64,000 bases of DNA from Streptomyces sp. NBC_01262 (GCF_036226365.1 NZ_CP108462.1:4072501-4136500), one strand, 5' to 3'; shown: positions 1 through 9,047, numbered from the stretch's first letter. Numbers and translations are program-made. The notes: generated by a model not told the origin, from the sequence alone.

Positions 1-338
1 GGCGCCACCCTGGCCACGATCTCCTCGGCCAGCTCGACCTCACCCTCACCCGGCGTGCCGAAGGACGTACCCCGCGTGACCGCCGCCTGCACCGCCCCGA
101 TCACCTCCGGGCGCGCATGGCCGAGGATCATCGGGCCCCAGGAGCACACGAGATCGACATATTCACGCCCATCCGCATCCGTAAGGTACGGACCGGTACC
201 GGACACCATGAACCGGGGCGTACCGCCCACCGCGCGGAAGGCGCGAACCGGCGAGTTCACACCTCCCGGCGTCACGGCCGACGCTCGGTCGAACAAGGTC
301 TGAGAAACTGGCGCTTCGTACGCGTACGGATAGCTCAC
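1..338 (-). CDS. hemL: glutamate-1-semialdehyde 2,1-aminomutase, N-terminal part (runs off the window)
   Basis: This PLP enzyme converts glutamate-1-semialdehyde to 5-aminolevulinate in the C5 route to haem. The minus strand reads FDRASAVTPGGVNSPVRAF near the N-terminus, then FMVSGTGPYLTDADGREYVD and CSWGPMILGHARPEV, which are typical of HemL. About 112 residues are inside the window; the active-site lysine lies outside. I chose the GTG at 338 because GAGAG lies about 9 nt upstream; another in-frame GTG is at 344. The next gene is divergent. HemA, its pathway partner, is at the other end of the window. Confidence 0.93.
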   Translation of the reverse strand, partial: MSYPYAYEAPVSQTLFDRASAVTPGGVNSPVRAFRAVGGTPRFMVSGTGPYLTDADGREYVDLVCSWGPMILGHARPEVIGAVQAAVTRGTSFGTPGEGEVELAEEIVARVA

Positions 339-591
339 AAGCACATGCTCTCAAATGCTGGAGGCGGCGGGCGTTGCGCGGTCAGGTATCGACCGTGCAT
401 CTGAGACGATGATCGGGTTGCGCGGTTGGGTCTGCGGATGGTCGGGTAGTGAAATGCAGCGCGGTGGCGAGCTGGGCGATGGTGCGGGCGACGACCCAGA
501 GCCCGAACCTGCCCGCCCCCCGGGACGCCGTCGTCGGCCATCGGCCGACAGCGAACAAGCCGCAGCACAGAGTGGGAGCAGGGGTGGCCGA
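339..591. promoter_or_regulatory. divergent intergenic region between hemL and the next gene
   Basis: No convincing gene is seen here. The stretch must hold the promoters of two divergent genes. A 7-bp inverted repeat with a 3-nt loop lies at 533-549 (GTCGGCC/GGCCGAC). I could not pick out clear -35/-10 boxes. Confidence 0.35.
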
Positions 592-1026
592 GTGGGGGTG
601 ACCTACAAGTACTTCGGTGCGCCCGACGGCGCCACCGCCGCCCGGGTCCCGATCTCCATGCGACCCGAGGAACTCGGCGGCGACGAGCTCGGCCAGGGCA
701 TGTACACCAAGGTCAAGCCGGAGACCATGGCCGCCATGGTCCTCACCGGCATCGAAGGCATACCCCCGGCCAAGGTCCCACCCCTCGAACTCGTCGTCCT
801 CCACCCCGACTACGCCGTCGTCAAGCTCCCCATATCCGTCGTCGAACCCCTCCGCAAAGCCGGCGAGGAAGCCCTCGGCGCCGCCGCCTTCATCTGGTCC
901 ACCGTCCCCGACCGCCGGGGCCCGCGCGACGCGTTCGTGATCTACGAGATGCTCCACGAGTGGCAGGACTTCGCGCAGCGCTGCCATGAGAGCGGGCACC
1001 AGCTTTATTGCCTGGTATGGCCGTGA
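592..1026 (+). CDS. conserved actinobacterial protein of unknown function; its 3' end is the repeated integration-site-like sequence
   Basis: The product has 144 residues. It begins VGVTYKYFGAPDGATAARVP and has central blocks KVKPETMAAMVLTGIEG and ELVVLHPDYAVVKLP. I know of no function for the family and see no signal peptide or membrane segment. GTG at 592 is preceded by AGGGG at 580-584; GTG at 598 is an alternative. The last 24 codons recur at 6958 and 9972 with only third-position differences, so the gene end looks like a chromosomal attachment site that incoming DNA has repeatedly restored. The gene is full length here and diverges from hemL. Confidence 0.75.
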   Translation: MGVTYKYFGAPDGATAARVPISMRPEELGGDELGQGMYTKVKPETMAAMVLTGIEGIPPAKVPPLELVVLHPDYAVVKLPISVVEPLRKAGEEALGAAAFIWSTVPDRRGPRDAFVIYEMLHEWQDFAQRCHESGHQLYCLVWP

Positions 1027-1030
1027 CCTG
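952..1030 (+). repeat. direct repeat copy 1 (att-like), within the 3' end of the host gene
   Basis: These 79 bp encode the C-terminal residues LHEWQDFAQRCHESGHQLYC and following, plus the stop codon and ACCTG. Copies 2 (6958) and 3 (9972) align without gaps. Copies 1 and 3 share an identical 29-bp core (988-1016 and 10008-10036). Copy 2 differs from the core at three positions. It is interpreted as the gene-proximal attachment site. Confidence 0.8.
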
Positions 1031-1266
1031 GTTGTTTGCGCCGTAGCGTCCGTCCTGTGAGGCCGACGAAGCGACTGCTTGACAAGCCTCTCCGCCCGCC
1101 ATGGAGGGCACACGGCTCTGGAGGTTCTGTCTCCTGGTGGACGGACTGACCCCACTGTGGCGGCCAGAACGGAAAAGCGGGACGCAGTCTCGCGACGTTG
1201 CGATCATCCGACTAGTCTGCAAGGTCTCGGTCTGTTCGGAAGATGCGCCACGGGGGTGGTTGAGGC

Positions 1267-1965
1267 ATGGGCGTGGTGCTGCCCGACGAGCTGGTGTGGG
1301 TCCTGGACCTCATCGGCGTCAGCTGGCCCAACGTGGATGAGGACGACTACCGCGAGATGGCGGACGCGCTGCGCTCCTTCGCGGACGAGATCGACAGCGG
1401 AACGTCGGACACGCATAGAGCCGTCCAGGACATGCTCGGCGGAAACGCCGGCATGGCGGTGGAGGCATTCGAGGCTCACTGGGGCAAGGTCTCGGGCACT
1501 CACCTGCATCAACTCGCAGAGGGCGGGCGGCTGGTGGGAACCGCGCTGGACGGGGTGGCGCTGGTCATCGAGGGCGCCAAGATCGCGGCGGTCGTGCAGC
1601 TGGTCGTCCTGTCCGTCGAGCTGATAGCCGCACAGGCCGCGGCGCCGTTCACCTTTGGCATCTCGGAAGCGGGCGCGGCGGCGGGTACTCAAGCGACGCG
1701 GGTGATCGTGCGCAGGCTGCTCAAGGAGGCAGAGGAGCAGATCCTCCAGCAGCTGCTGGCAATCGCGGAGGGCCCGATCATCGACGCGCTGTCCAATATG
1801 GCCGGCAACCTGGTTCTCCAACTGGGTGAGCAGGCCATAGGGGTCAGCAAGGGAGTCGACTGGTCGCAGGTCGGTGACGCGGGCAAGGAAGGCTTCCAGC
1901 AAGGCATCGACGACGGCAAGACACAGCTGGGCATGTCGACCCCGGCTCGGGGGAGTGAAGTGTGA
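1267..1965 (+). CDS. WXG100-like / CpnT-N-terminal-like helical protein upstream of an RHS toxin
   Basis: The product has 232 residues and is mostly helical. Residues ~25-90 form a WXG-like helical hairpin with AHWGKV near residue 76. A hydrophobic, alanine-rich stretch follows (~110-150), then more amphipathic helix. Such proteins commonly precede secreted polymorphic toxins in actinobacteria and may pair with or guide a toxin exported by a type VII (ESX) system; that role is inference. ATG at 1267 has GGGGG just upstream. Its stop overlaps the GTG of the RHS gene by 4 nt, so the two are translationally coupled. Confidence 0.7.
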   Translation: MGVVLPDELVWVLDLIGVSWPNVDEDDYREMADALRSFADEIDSGTSDTHRAVQDMLGGNAGMAVEAFEAHWGKVSGTHLHQLAEGGRLVGTALDGVALVIEGAKIAAVVQLVVLSVELIAAQAAAPFTFGISEAGAAAGTQATRVIVRRLLKEAEEQILQQLLAIAEGPIIDALSNMAGNLVLQLGEQAIGVSKGVDWSQVGDAGKEGFQQGIDDGKTQLGMSTPARGSEV

Positions 1966-4900
1966 GCGACGGGTTCCAGCACGACCACGAAGCGACTGAG
2001 AACCTGGCCAAGCGGTTCGGCCAGCACTCGGAACATCTGGAGAGCTCGGGCAGTACGCATCTGGGAAGGGCGCACACGCACTTCGGCCGTACCAAAAGTG
2101 GCGGTGCTCTGGCGCAGGCAGCCGAGACAGGCGTCTCCAAAATGCTGGAGGGCGTCGGCAAGGGTCAGAAGGCGCTCCTGAAACACCTCAAGGACATCGG
2201 CACCGGGCTGGAGAAGACCAGCGCCAACCACAAGGCCAACGAGCAGCGCATCGTCGACAGTCTCACCAACGTGGGCAAGCGCGATCACTCGTCTGCCCAC
2301 GCTCCCGGCGATGGCGGCGGCACGGGACACCGGTCCGGCGGCAACAGCGCAGGAGGGTCCAACACCGGGACTCGGCTACGGGACGGTGCGGCAGAGCCAC
2401 GCAGCACCGGTGTGCCGGCGGACGGCCGCAATTGCCAAAGCGACCCGGTCGACATCGCTTCAGGAGAGATGGTCCTGGCGCAGGAGGACGTCAGCCTTCC
2501 TGGCGTATTGCCGTTGCTCCTCACGCGGACCCACGTGTCCTCGTACGGCTGCGGCGGCTGGTTCGGCCCATCCTGGTCCTCGACGCTGGACCAGCGTCTC
2601 GAACTCGACGACGACGGTGTCGTGTTCGCCACCGACGACGGCATGCTGCTGGTCTACCCCGTGCCGGAGCACGATGCACCCGCGCTGCCCGTCGAGGGTC
2701 CGCGCTGGCCGCTCGGATGGGACGCGCAGACGCCGGGCGGGCTGCGCATAACCGACCCGCAGCGGGGACTTTCCTGGCACTTCGCCAGGCCGATGAACGT
2801 CACGGACGCTCCGGCCGGGCACATCGAGGCCAGTCAGCTTCCGCTGACCGCGATAACCGACCGCAACGGGAACCGTATCGACGTCCTCTATTCCGACAGC
2901 GGAGTCCCGACCGAGGTCTGTCACAGCGGCGGTTACCGGATAGGGGTCGACAGTGCCGGCGGGCGCATATCCGGCATGCGTCTGTTGAATGCGAACAGCT
3001 CGGACGCTGTGCCACTGGCCGCCCAGGACGCTACCGATGTGCCGGCGCGGGACAGCTCCGAGGCGGGCCTGCTGCTGACGGCGTTCGGCTACGACGGCAA
3101 CGGGAACCTCTCCGAGGTCACCAACTCCTCCGCCGTGCCGATGCGCTTCACGTACGACGCGGCTCGCCGCATCACCTCCTGGACCGACCGCAACCAGCAT
3201 CGGTACCGCTACGTCTACGACCGGCCGGGGCGCTGCGTCGAGACCCATGGCGAGGGCGGCTTCCTCAGCGCTGTCTTCTCCTACGACGACGAATCGCGCC
3301 GGACCAGGGTCACCAACGCTCTGGGCCAGGTCACCCTCTACCAGCTCAACGATCTCGGCCAGACGACGGCCGAGACCGACCCCTCGGGGACCATCACCAC
3401 CTTCATGTGGGACCGCTATGACCGGCTGCTGGAGCGTACGGACCCACTGGGCCGCGTGACCACCATGGAATACGACGCGGACGGCAACGCCGCCGCGGTC
3501 ACCCGCCCCGACGGTTCCAGGATGACCGCTGTCCACAACGACTTCCACCAACCGGTGGTTCTGGTCGGCGCGGACGGTGCCACCTGGCGATGCGAGTACG
3601 ACGAGCGTGGCAACCCGGCGAAGGTCATCGACCCGGTCGGCTCCGTCACCCAGTACGAACACAATGCGCTCGGCCATCTCACCACCACCATCGATGCGCT
3701 CGGCCAGACGACTCGTCTCACCAACAACGCGGCCGGCCTACCCATCACCATCATTGATCCGCTGGGAGCGGTGAGCACATGCGAGCGGGATCCTTTCGGA
3801 CGACCTCGTCTGGTGACCGACCCGCTGGGTGCCGTGACGGCCTACGGCTGGACGGTGGAGGGGCAGCCCGCCTGGTGTACCCAGCCTCAAGGCCCGACCG
3901 AGAGGTGGCGCTACGACGCCGAGGAGAACCTGGTCGAGCACGTCGATCCGGCCGGAGGAAGCACCGCGTTCGAGTACACCGCGTTCGACCGCGTATCCAC
4001 GCGTGTGGGGCCTGACGGCGCCAGGTTCGGGTTCTCCTACGACGCCGAGTTGCACCTCGTCGCGGTGACCAATCCCCGCGGGCTGGAGTGGCGGTACAGC
4101 TACGACTCGCGGGGCCGAGTGATGCAGGAGACCGACTTCAACGGACGGAAGGTCAGTTACGTCCACGATGCGGCCGGCCGCCTGGCGTCCCGGACAAACG
4201 GCGTCGGCCAGACCGTGCGCTACACCCACGACCTGCTCGACCGAGTCGTCGAGGAGACCTCGGAGTCCGCGGCGAAGCGTTTCCAGTACGACGCGGAGGG
4301 CCGTCTGCTGCATGCGGCCAACGGCATCGCGGATCTCGCGTTCCACTACGACCCGATGGGCCGCCTGCTCGCGGAGCGCCAGGGGTCAACGGTCATCCAG
4401 TTCGGCTACGACGCACTTGGCCGACGCATCCTGCGCCGTACGCCCAGCGGTGTGGAGAGCCAATGGACGTACGACGCGGCCGGCCGGCCGGCGACACTGA
4501 CCAATGCCGGCCGGGTGCTCAGCTTCGGGCATGACCGCTCTGGCCGGGAGATCCGCCGTGACCTGGGGGCCGCCGTACTCACCCAGGGCTGGGACGTGGC
4601 CAACCGCATGACGGCGCAGACACTTGCCGCGGTGCCGACGCCGGGTGGAGCCGGTGGAACGGGTGGGCCGGAGACTGCCCTGCGGCACCGCAGCTTCGTC
4701 TATCGCGCGGACGATCACCTGCTCGGCTTCTCCGACACAACCCTGGGGGCGCGCACCTTCGAGCTGGACCCAGTGGGTCGGGTCACGGCTGTCTCGGGCC
4801 AGAACTGGTCCGAGACATACGCATACGACTCCGCAGGCAGCGTGACCACCGCCGGGTGGCAGACCGCCGGGCAGACGGCACCGGCCGACACCGCCGGAAC

Positions 4901-6005
4901 GCGGGCCTACAGCGGCACCCTCCTGCGACAGGCCGGCCGAACCGGCTACGAGTACGACGGCCAGGGACGGGTCGTCAGACAGACCCGCAGGCTGCTATCC
5001 GGAGGCGTTCGCACCTGGCACTACTCCTGGGACGCCGACGACCGGCTCACTTCGGCCACCCTCCCGGACGGCACCGTCTGGCGCTATCTCTACGATCCCC
5101 TCGGGCGCCGCACAGCCAAGCAGCGGCTGGGCGCTGATGCCTCCACGGTGATGGAGCAGACCACCTTCACCTGGGACGGCACTGTTCTCGCCGAGCAGTT
5201 CGCCGGAGGCCAGGTCACCAGCTGGGAGTGGGACCCGGACGGATACCGTGTTCTCACCCAGGTTGACCGGACCCAACGGGTGGAAAATGTCTCCGGGCTG
5301 TCGCAGGAAGAGTTCGACCAACGTTTCTATGCGATCGTCACCGACCTGGTCGGCACACCCACGGAGCTCGTCGACGAGCACGGCGCCGTTGCCTGGCATT
5401 CCAGATCCACGCTCTGGGGAGTGCCCCTGGGCGTCGGGCCGCGTGACGCGGAGTGCGTTCTCGGGTTCCCCGGCCAGTACCACGACCGCGAGAGCGGCCT
5501 GCACTACAACCTGTTCCGCTACTACGACTCGCTCAGTGGCCGCTACCTCAGTCCGGACCCGCTGGGCCTCAGCCCCGCGCCGGATCCACACGGGTACGTT
5601 GACAACCCCTTTGCCGAAATTGACCCGCTCGGCTTGGCGAAGAAGAAGTGCCCGGTCATTATTGAGCGCTACGGCAGCGAGGCGGAGGCCAAATCCAGCG
5701 CTGCGGTCACGCCGAACGGAGGCCTCGTCGCAAGGCCCGGCCACGAGAAGCAGCCGAAGTGGATCGCCCAGACTGGCAAGGTCAATCCCGGAACGCTGGG
5801 CAAGAACAAAAATTACACCCACAAGATGGAGTTTCACTGCAAACCGGAGGTGCTGGACTGGCTGAAGCAGTACGAGGTCAAGCCGACCAACGAGCCAGGA
5901 CGTTACGCGGTGCCCGCCGACAAAATCGACGAGTTCAACAAGTACGTGGACAAGACGACCGTCCAGCCCCTTGACTCCGGCAATTCCCGTAGGAGGAGAC
6001 GATGA
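1962..6005 (+). CDS. RHS-repeat polymorphic toxin with a C-terminal toxin tip
   Basis: The product has 1347 residues. Residues 1-110 are a helical WXG-like leader and 110-155 a Gly/Ser linker. A DUF6531-like entry domain starts near 157 (DPVDIASGEM...LPLLLTRTHVSSY). Dozens of YD/RHS repeats (YDxxGR) then build the expected cocoon. The RHS core ends near 1225 (DRESGLHYNLFRYYDSLSGR, then DPLGL). The last ~120 residues are the variable toxin tip, starting KKKCPVIIERYGSEAEAK and including GGLVARPGHEKQPKWI, THKMEF and GRYAVP. I do not recognise the tip's fold; a compact ADP-ribosyltransferase-like or other enzymatic toxin is possible. No signal peptide is seen. The five terminal arginines are encoded by the ribosome-binding site of the next gene, which overlaps by 4 nt. 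Confidence 0.88.
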   Translation: MSDGFQHDHEATENLAKRFGQHSEHLESSGSTHLGRAHTHFGRTKSGGALAQAAETGVSKMLEGVGKGQKALLKHLKDIGTGLEKTSANHKANEQRIVDSLTNVGKRDHSSAHAPGDGGGTGHRSGGNSAGGSNTGTRLRDGAAEPRSTGVPADGRNCQSDPVDIASGEMVLAQEDVSLPGVLPLLLTRTHVSSYGCGGWFGPSWSSTLDQRLELDDDGVVFATDDGMLLVYPVPEHDAPALPVEGPRWPLGWDAQTPGGLRITDPQRGLSWHFARPMNVTDAPAGHIEASQLPLTAITDRNGNRIDVLYSDSGVPTEVCHSGGYRIGVDSAGGRISGMRLLNANSSDAVPLAAQDATDVPARDSSEAGLLLTAFGYDGNGNLSEVTNSSAVPMRFTYDAARRITSWTDRNQHRYRYVYDRPGRCVETHGEGGFLSAVFSYDDESRRTRVTNALGQVTLYQLNDLGQTTAETDPSGTITTFMWDRYDRLLERTDPLGRVTTMEYDADGNAAAVTRPDGSRMTAVHNDFHQPVVLVGADGATWRCEYDERGNPAKVIDPVGSVTQYEHNALGHLTTTIDALGQTTRLTNNAAGLPITIIDPLGAVSTCERDPFGRPRLVTDPLGAVTAYGWTVEGQPAWCTQPQGPTERWRYDAEENLVEHVDPAGGSTAFEYTAFDRVSTRVGPDGARFGFSYDAELHLVAVTNPRGLEWRYSYDSRGRVMQETDFNGRKVSYVHDAAGRLASRTNGVGQTVRYTHDLLDRVVEETSESAAKRFQYDAEGRLLHAANGIADLAFHYDPMGRLLAERQGSTVIQFGYDALGRRILRRTPSGVESQWTYDAAGRPATLTNAGRVLSFGHDRSGREIRRDLGAAVLTQGWDVANRMTAQTLAAVPTPGGAGGTGGPETALRHRSFVYRADDHLLGFSDTTLGARTFELDPVGRVTAVSGQNWSETYAYDSAGSVTTAGWQTAGQTAPADTAGTRAYSGTLLRQAGRTGYEYDGQGRVVRQTRRLLSGGVRTWHYSWDADDRLTSATLPDGTVWRYLYDPLGRRTAKQRLGADASTVMEQTTFTWDGTVLAEQFAGGQVTSWEWDPDGYRVLTQVDRTQRVENVSGLSQEEFDQRFYAIVTDLVGTPTELVDEHGAVAWHSRSTLWGVPLGVGPRDAECVLGFPGQYHDRESGLHYNLFRYYDSLSGRYLSPDPLGLSPAPDPHGYVDNPFAEIDPLGLAKKKCPVIIERYGSEAEAKSSAAVTPNGGLVARPGHEKQPKWIAQTGKVNPGTLGKNKNYTHKMEFHCKPEVLDWLKQYEVKPTNEPGRYAVPADKIDEFNKYVDKTTVQPLDSGNSRRRRR

Positions 6006-6802
6006 GTTCGCCGTCCCCCCGCAGCCGTCTTCGCGACGCCCTGCTGCTTATCGGAGCAGGTGGTCAGCTACCCGAAGCCGAGCTCGCCTCCCGCGTCGGG
6101 ACCGCACTGCGGGATCTGGCGGACGAGGTTCTCGGCGACAGCTCCCGCGTCGAATTGGTGACCGTCGGCGGAGACGCCCATTCCTGGGGTTGGAACCTCG
6201 GTATTCGACTTACGGACTACGACGTGCGCCTGCCGGATCTGCTCTGGAGCGCTGACGACAGCGCTGTCCCACCGCAGGTCCAGGAGAACCGCCCAAGGCT
6301 GACCCAGGAGGAGTGGGAGGCTTTGCTGCTCTTCTCCAAACTCGTCCTCACTGTGCTCGAGTCCGAGCCCGTGCCCGTGGACGCACCCGCCGGGCAGCAG
6401 ACACAACGCAGCCCCAGGCCGACGCGATCGGTAGCGAGAGAGCAGCTCTGCCAGGCGCTGGCCGCCATCGCGGAGCATTCGGGCCTGTCTCAGGAGGAAC
6501 TCACGGCGCATCTACGGTCTGCGCTCCTGGACTTCGCATCGGAGACTCCCGACAACAAGGAGGCAGTCCAGCACATCGCGGTCGTGCGCGCCAGGCAGCC
6601 AGACGAACGCGCTCTTCTCTGCCTAAGCCGCTCGGGGTACGCCATCGGGCAGGTGCTGCTGGGCGCTGACGGGTGCCCAATCCCCGACGGCGTGCTCGAT
6701 GATTTCCCTGACCTGACCCGCGACGAATGGAACGCGGTCATCCAAGTCACAGCACTGACCCTCCTCGCCTTCGAGGCCGAACCGACCGACGCAACCGGGT
6801 AG
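6002..6802 (+). CDS. putative immunity protein for the RHS toxin (internally duplicated)
   Basis: The product has 266 residues and no family I can name. It contains two related halves of about 120 residues. LTQEEWEALLLFSKLVLTVL (first half) matches LTRDEWNAVIQVTALTLLAF (second half), and each half also starts with a similar helix (LRDALLLIGAGG; LCQALAAIAEHSG). AGGAGGAG directly precedes the ATG, which overlaps the toxin stop. Immediate coupling behind a polymorphic toxin is the classic position of the cognate immunity gene. The function is inferred from position only. It is cytoplasmic by sequence. Copy 2 of the long repeat begins 26 bp after its stop. Confidence 0.65.
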   Translation: MSSPSPRSRLRDALLLIGAGGQLPEAELASRVGTALRDLADEVLGDSSRVELVTVGGDAHSWGWNLGIRLTDYDVRLPDLLWSADDSAVPPQVQENRPRLTQEEWEALLLFSKLVLTVLESEPVPVDAPAGQQTQRSPRPTRSVAREQLCQALAAIAEHSGLSQEELTAHLRSALLDFASETPDNKEAVQHIAVVRARQPDERALLCLSRSGYAIGQVLLGADGCPIPDGVLDDFPDLTRDEWNAVIQVTALTLLAFEAEPTDATG

Positions 6803-6828
6803 TGTCCGGCTCACTGACACCGGCCCGC

Positions 6829-7036
6829 GAGGGCACATCCAGGGCACATGAGGGCCGAAAACGCCGGTGACCAGCGTCAACCGCTGAAGGTAGTTTCGGC
6901 TGGCCACCGGCAGGATCGACGTAAATCCGCAGGTCAGCGACCCAGGAGGTCCACTTGCTCCACGAATGGCAGGACTTCGCCCAGCGCTGCCACGAGAGCG
7001 GCCACCAGCTCTACTGCCTGGTCTGGCCGTGACCTG
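6829..7036 (+). repeat. long direct repeat, copy 2: arm region plus att-like sequence
   Basis: This repeat aligns without gaps to 9843-10050. The first 129 bp (arm region) have about 14 mismatches by eye. They begin with two GGGCACAT motifs at 6831 and 6842, in 11-bp phase, as in arm-type integrase sites. The last 79 bp repeat the end of the gene at 592-1026, and all differences are at third codon positions. No gene is seen inside. It is interpreted as the right end of an integrated element. Confidence 0.75.
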
Positions 7037-7151
7037 CGGGTTCGTGTCTTGAGTTGATCGTTCAGGGGCCGTTCAAGGCCTGGGAAGTGCCTTCCGCGCC
7101 CGTAAGGGCAAGGGCCTGGTCGATCGCCCGCCGAAGCCGCCGGCGCGATGC

Positions 7152-8627
7152 TCATTGCCCGTCGTAGAGCCGGTCCAGATCAATGAGTTGGACAGCGGGG
7201 TCGCGTTCGGCGAGGGCGCGGAGTTCGTCGGTGAAGCCCGCTCCGCTGAAGCAGAGCAGGCGGGTATCGGCGGCCTGCACACCGTTGCGCGCACGCAGCA
7301 AGGTGCGGATGTGCTCCAGTCGGTGGAGGTGCCCCAGCCCCATGACGTCGTTCCACTTGGCTTCGCCGATGGCCAGGAGGGATTCGCGCCCGTCCTCATC
7401 CCGCCCGAAGACCACCAGGTCGAGTTCGTGGCTGGTCTTTGCGGTCGGGTCGGGAACCGTTCCGGACTCCACGCGACTGCGGTGACCGCCGAGAGTGCCG
7501 GGATCTGCGTACCAGCGGGTCCAGGTGCGGCACACCTGCTCGAAGTGCGGGCCGACGACCTTGCTGCGGAACGTGGCCTGGGACCGTTCCCACACAGCGG
7601 GGGCCCGACCAGGGCGCTCCAGGTCGCTCCACTCGGGGCGCATCAGGGCGTGGTAGAAGGTCAGGATCGGCTCGGCGATGCGATAGGCGGAGCGTTTGCC
7701 GTGGAAGGCGTCGGGCTCACGGACGATCATGCCCGTGTCCTCCAGCACGGTGAGCGCGTGCCCCAGGTCGGTGGACTTGCGCTCCAGGTAGCCCGCGATG
7801 CCGCCGCGGGTGTGATTGCCCTGGGCGATGGCGGCCAGCACCCCGTGGTACAGAGCGGTGTCGCGCAGGTCCGGTTCCTCCGCGAGAAGAAAGCGGGCCT
7901 CACGGAACAGAGGACGACCGGGGTTCAGAACGTTCCGCAGCACCCAGGGGCCGAAGTCGTCCAGGTCGACGGGCGCGTCCCCGAGGACGAACTCACGCCC
8001 ATATGCAGGGGTACCCCCGACCACGGAGTTGACCAACAACGCCAGGCGGCGGTCGGTCAGGCCCCAGAACTGAGTGGCCAAGCGGAAATCCAGGGTAGGC
8101 ACCACCAACTCCAGGCTGGCACGGCCACGCAGCGGCGCCGTACCCGCAAGCAGACTTCCCATGAACGAGAGCGCCGACCCGCACAACAGCAGCCGCACCG
8201 GCCCGACCTCGCGACGTGCCTGCGGCCCCAGTGCCCGCTGCAACAGCGACGGCAACTCCGGCGACGCCTTCGCCAGGAACGGAAACTCGTCCAGCACCAC
8301 CACCAACGGCCGCCCGCCCGGGCCGGCCAGGGACATCAGGACCTCGACCGCCTCCTCCCAGTGCGCGAACCTGAAGGGCGCCCGCCGCTCCTGGAACCGG
8401 GCGAGCGCCGCCCCGAACTGGCGCAACGACTCAGCCTCGGTAGCCTCGCTCGCGGCGAAGAAGAAGCCTCCCTCCGCCCGGCACAATCCGTCGAGCAGGA
8501 ACGTCTTCCCCTGCCGCCGACGCCCCGACACCACCCCGAGTGTCGCCTCAGAACCTGAGTACGAAGCGAAACGGACCAGCTCCGACCACTCAAAGTCCCG
8601 ATCGAACATCCCAGCCGGCTTGGCCAT
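7152..8627 (-). CDS. P-loop ATPase with C-terminal PD-(D/E)XK nuclease-like domain (archaeal ATPase/DUF234 type)
   Basis: The product has 491 residues. Walker A is GRRRQGKT (35-42) and Walker B is LVVVLDEF (ending near 115). A winged-helix-like middle follows (RGGIAGYLERKSTDLGHALTVLEDTG). The C-terminus contains ELDLVVF...LLAIGEAKW, a D-E-x-K pattern typical of restriction-endonuclease-like folds in DUF234. Such ATPases are mobile accessory genes with poorly known roles; defence or DNA metabolism is inference. ATG at 8627 follows GGAGG by ~6 nt; GTG at 8630 is an alternative. It lies in cargo block 2, opposite to the other cargo. Confidence 0.82.
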   Translation of the reverse strand: MAKPAGMFDRDFEWSELVRFASYSGSEATLGVVSGRRRQGKTFLLDGLCRAEGGFFFAASEATEAESLRQFGAALARFQERRAPFRFAHWEEAVEVLMSLAGPGGRPLVVVLDEFPFLAKASPELPSLLQRALGPQARREVGPVRLLLCGSALSFMGSLLAGTAPLRGRASLELVVPTLDFRLATQFWGLTDRRLALLVNSVVGGTPAYGREFVLGDAPVDLDDFGPWVLRNVLNPGRPLFREARFLLAEEPDLRDTALYHGVLAAIAQGNHTRGGIAGYLERKSTDLGHALTVLEDTGMIVREPDAFHGKRSAYRIAEPILTFYHALMRPEWSDLERPGRAPAVWERSQATFRSKVVGPHFEQVCRTWTRWYADPGTLGGHRSRVESGTVPDPTAKTSHELDLVVFGRDEDGRESLLAIGEAKWNDVMGLGHLHRLEHIRTLLRARNGVQAADTRLLCFSGAGFTDELRALAERDPAVQLIDLDRLYDGQ

Positions 8628-8642
8628 CACACACCTCCGAGT

Positions 8643-8683
8643 TCAATGATAACCACGTCTATTATACGTAGGCTCATCATTGA
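8643..8683 (-). promoter_or_regulatory. promoter of the ATPase gene inside an inverted repeat
   Basis: On the minus strand a perfect TATAAT (8666-8661) lies ~35 nt upstream of the ATPase start. It is enclosed by a perfect 8-bp inverted repeat, TCAATGAT at 8643-8650 and ATCATTGA at 8676-8683. The patch is AT-rich against its surroundings. No good -35 hexamer is seen. A repressor may bind the repeat; that is inference. Confidence 0.5.
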
Positions 8684-8848
8684 TCGAGGCCGCCACGCAC
8701 CGCACCGAAGTCCCTGCTCAGGTAGGGAACCGGCGGCATCCGGTACGGCCGGCTTGGCGGAAAACAACGCTGCAGTGAGACGCCGGCCAGCCTGGCACTC
8801 ATGGGAGTGCCAGCAGACCGACCCCATCCATGGCGGCAACTGCCTGCG

Positions 8849-9047
8849 TACGAGTACGTATGCGCTGATCCGGTCAACGGACTTGACCTGGACGGCCTCT
8901 GGAACTACGACCCGAGTCACCGGGTACGGGCTCTTCGGCCTGAGGCACATCAAGGACAAGCACGTCGGTAATGGGAAGCAGAGCGCGTGGCGAGACAGCG
9001 ACACCATGATCAGGGATCTCAAGAACGCCCTGATCGATGGGCACTGA
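8849..9047 (+). pseudogene. frame-shifted relic of an RHS toxin C-terminus
   Basis: One frame reads YEYVCADPVNGLDLDGLWN, the unmistakable end of an RHS core. About 30 bp later a different frame reads YGLFGLRHIKDKHVG and continues to the terminator ALIDGH-stop at 9045-9047. The joint near 8910-8930 therefore contains an indel. Upstream RHS repeats are missing. A histidine-rich HI..KH motif after the core is common in nuclease tips, but this tip is too short to classify. It is interpreted as an orphan toxin-tip remnant left by recombination. Confidence 0.65.

Noticed and set aside
952..1030. tRNA gene as the attachment site
   Set aside because: No cloverleaf could be drawn. The repeat is coding sequence, with third-position variation.
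2432..3677. Long antisense and alternative-frame open stretches inside the RHS gene
   Set aside because: The RHS frame has dozens of YD repeats. The others are composition artefacts.
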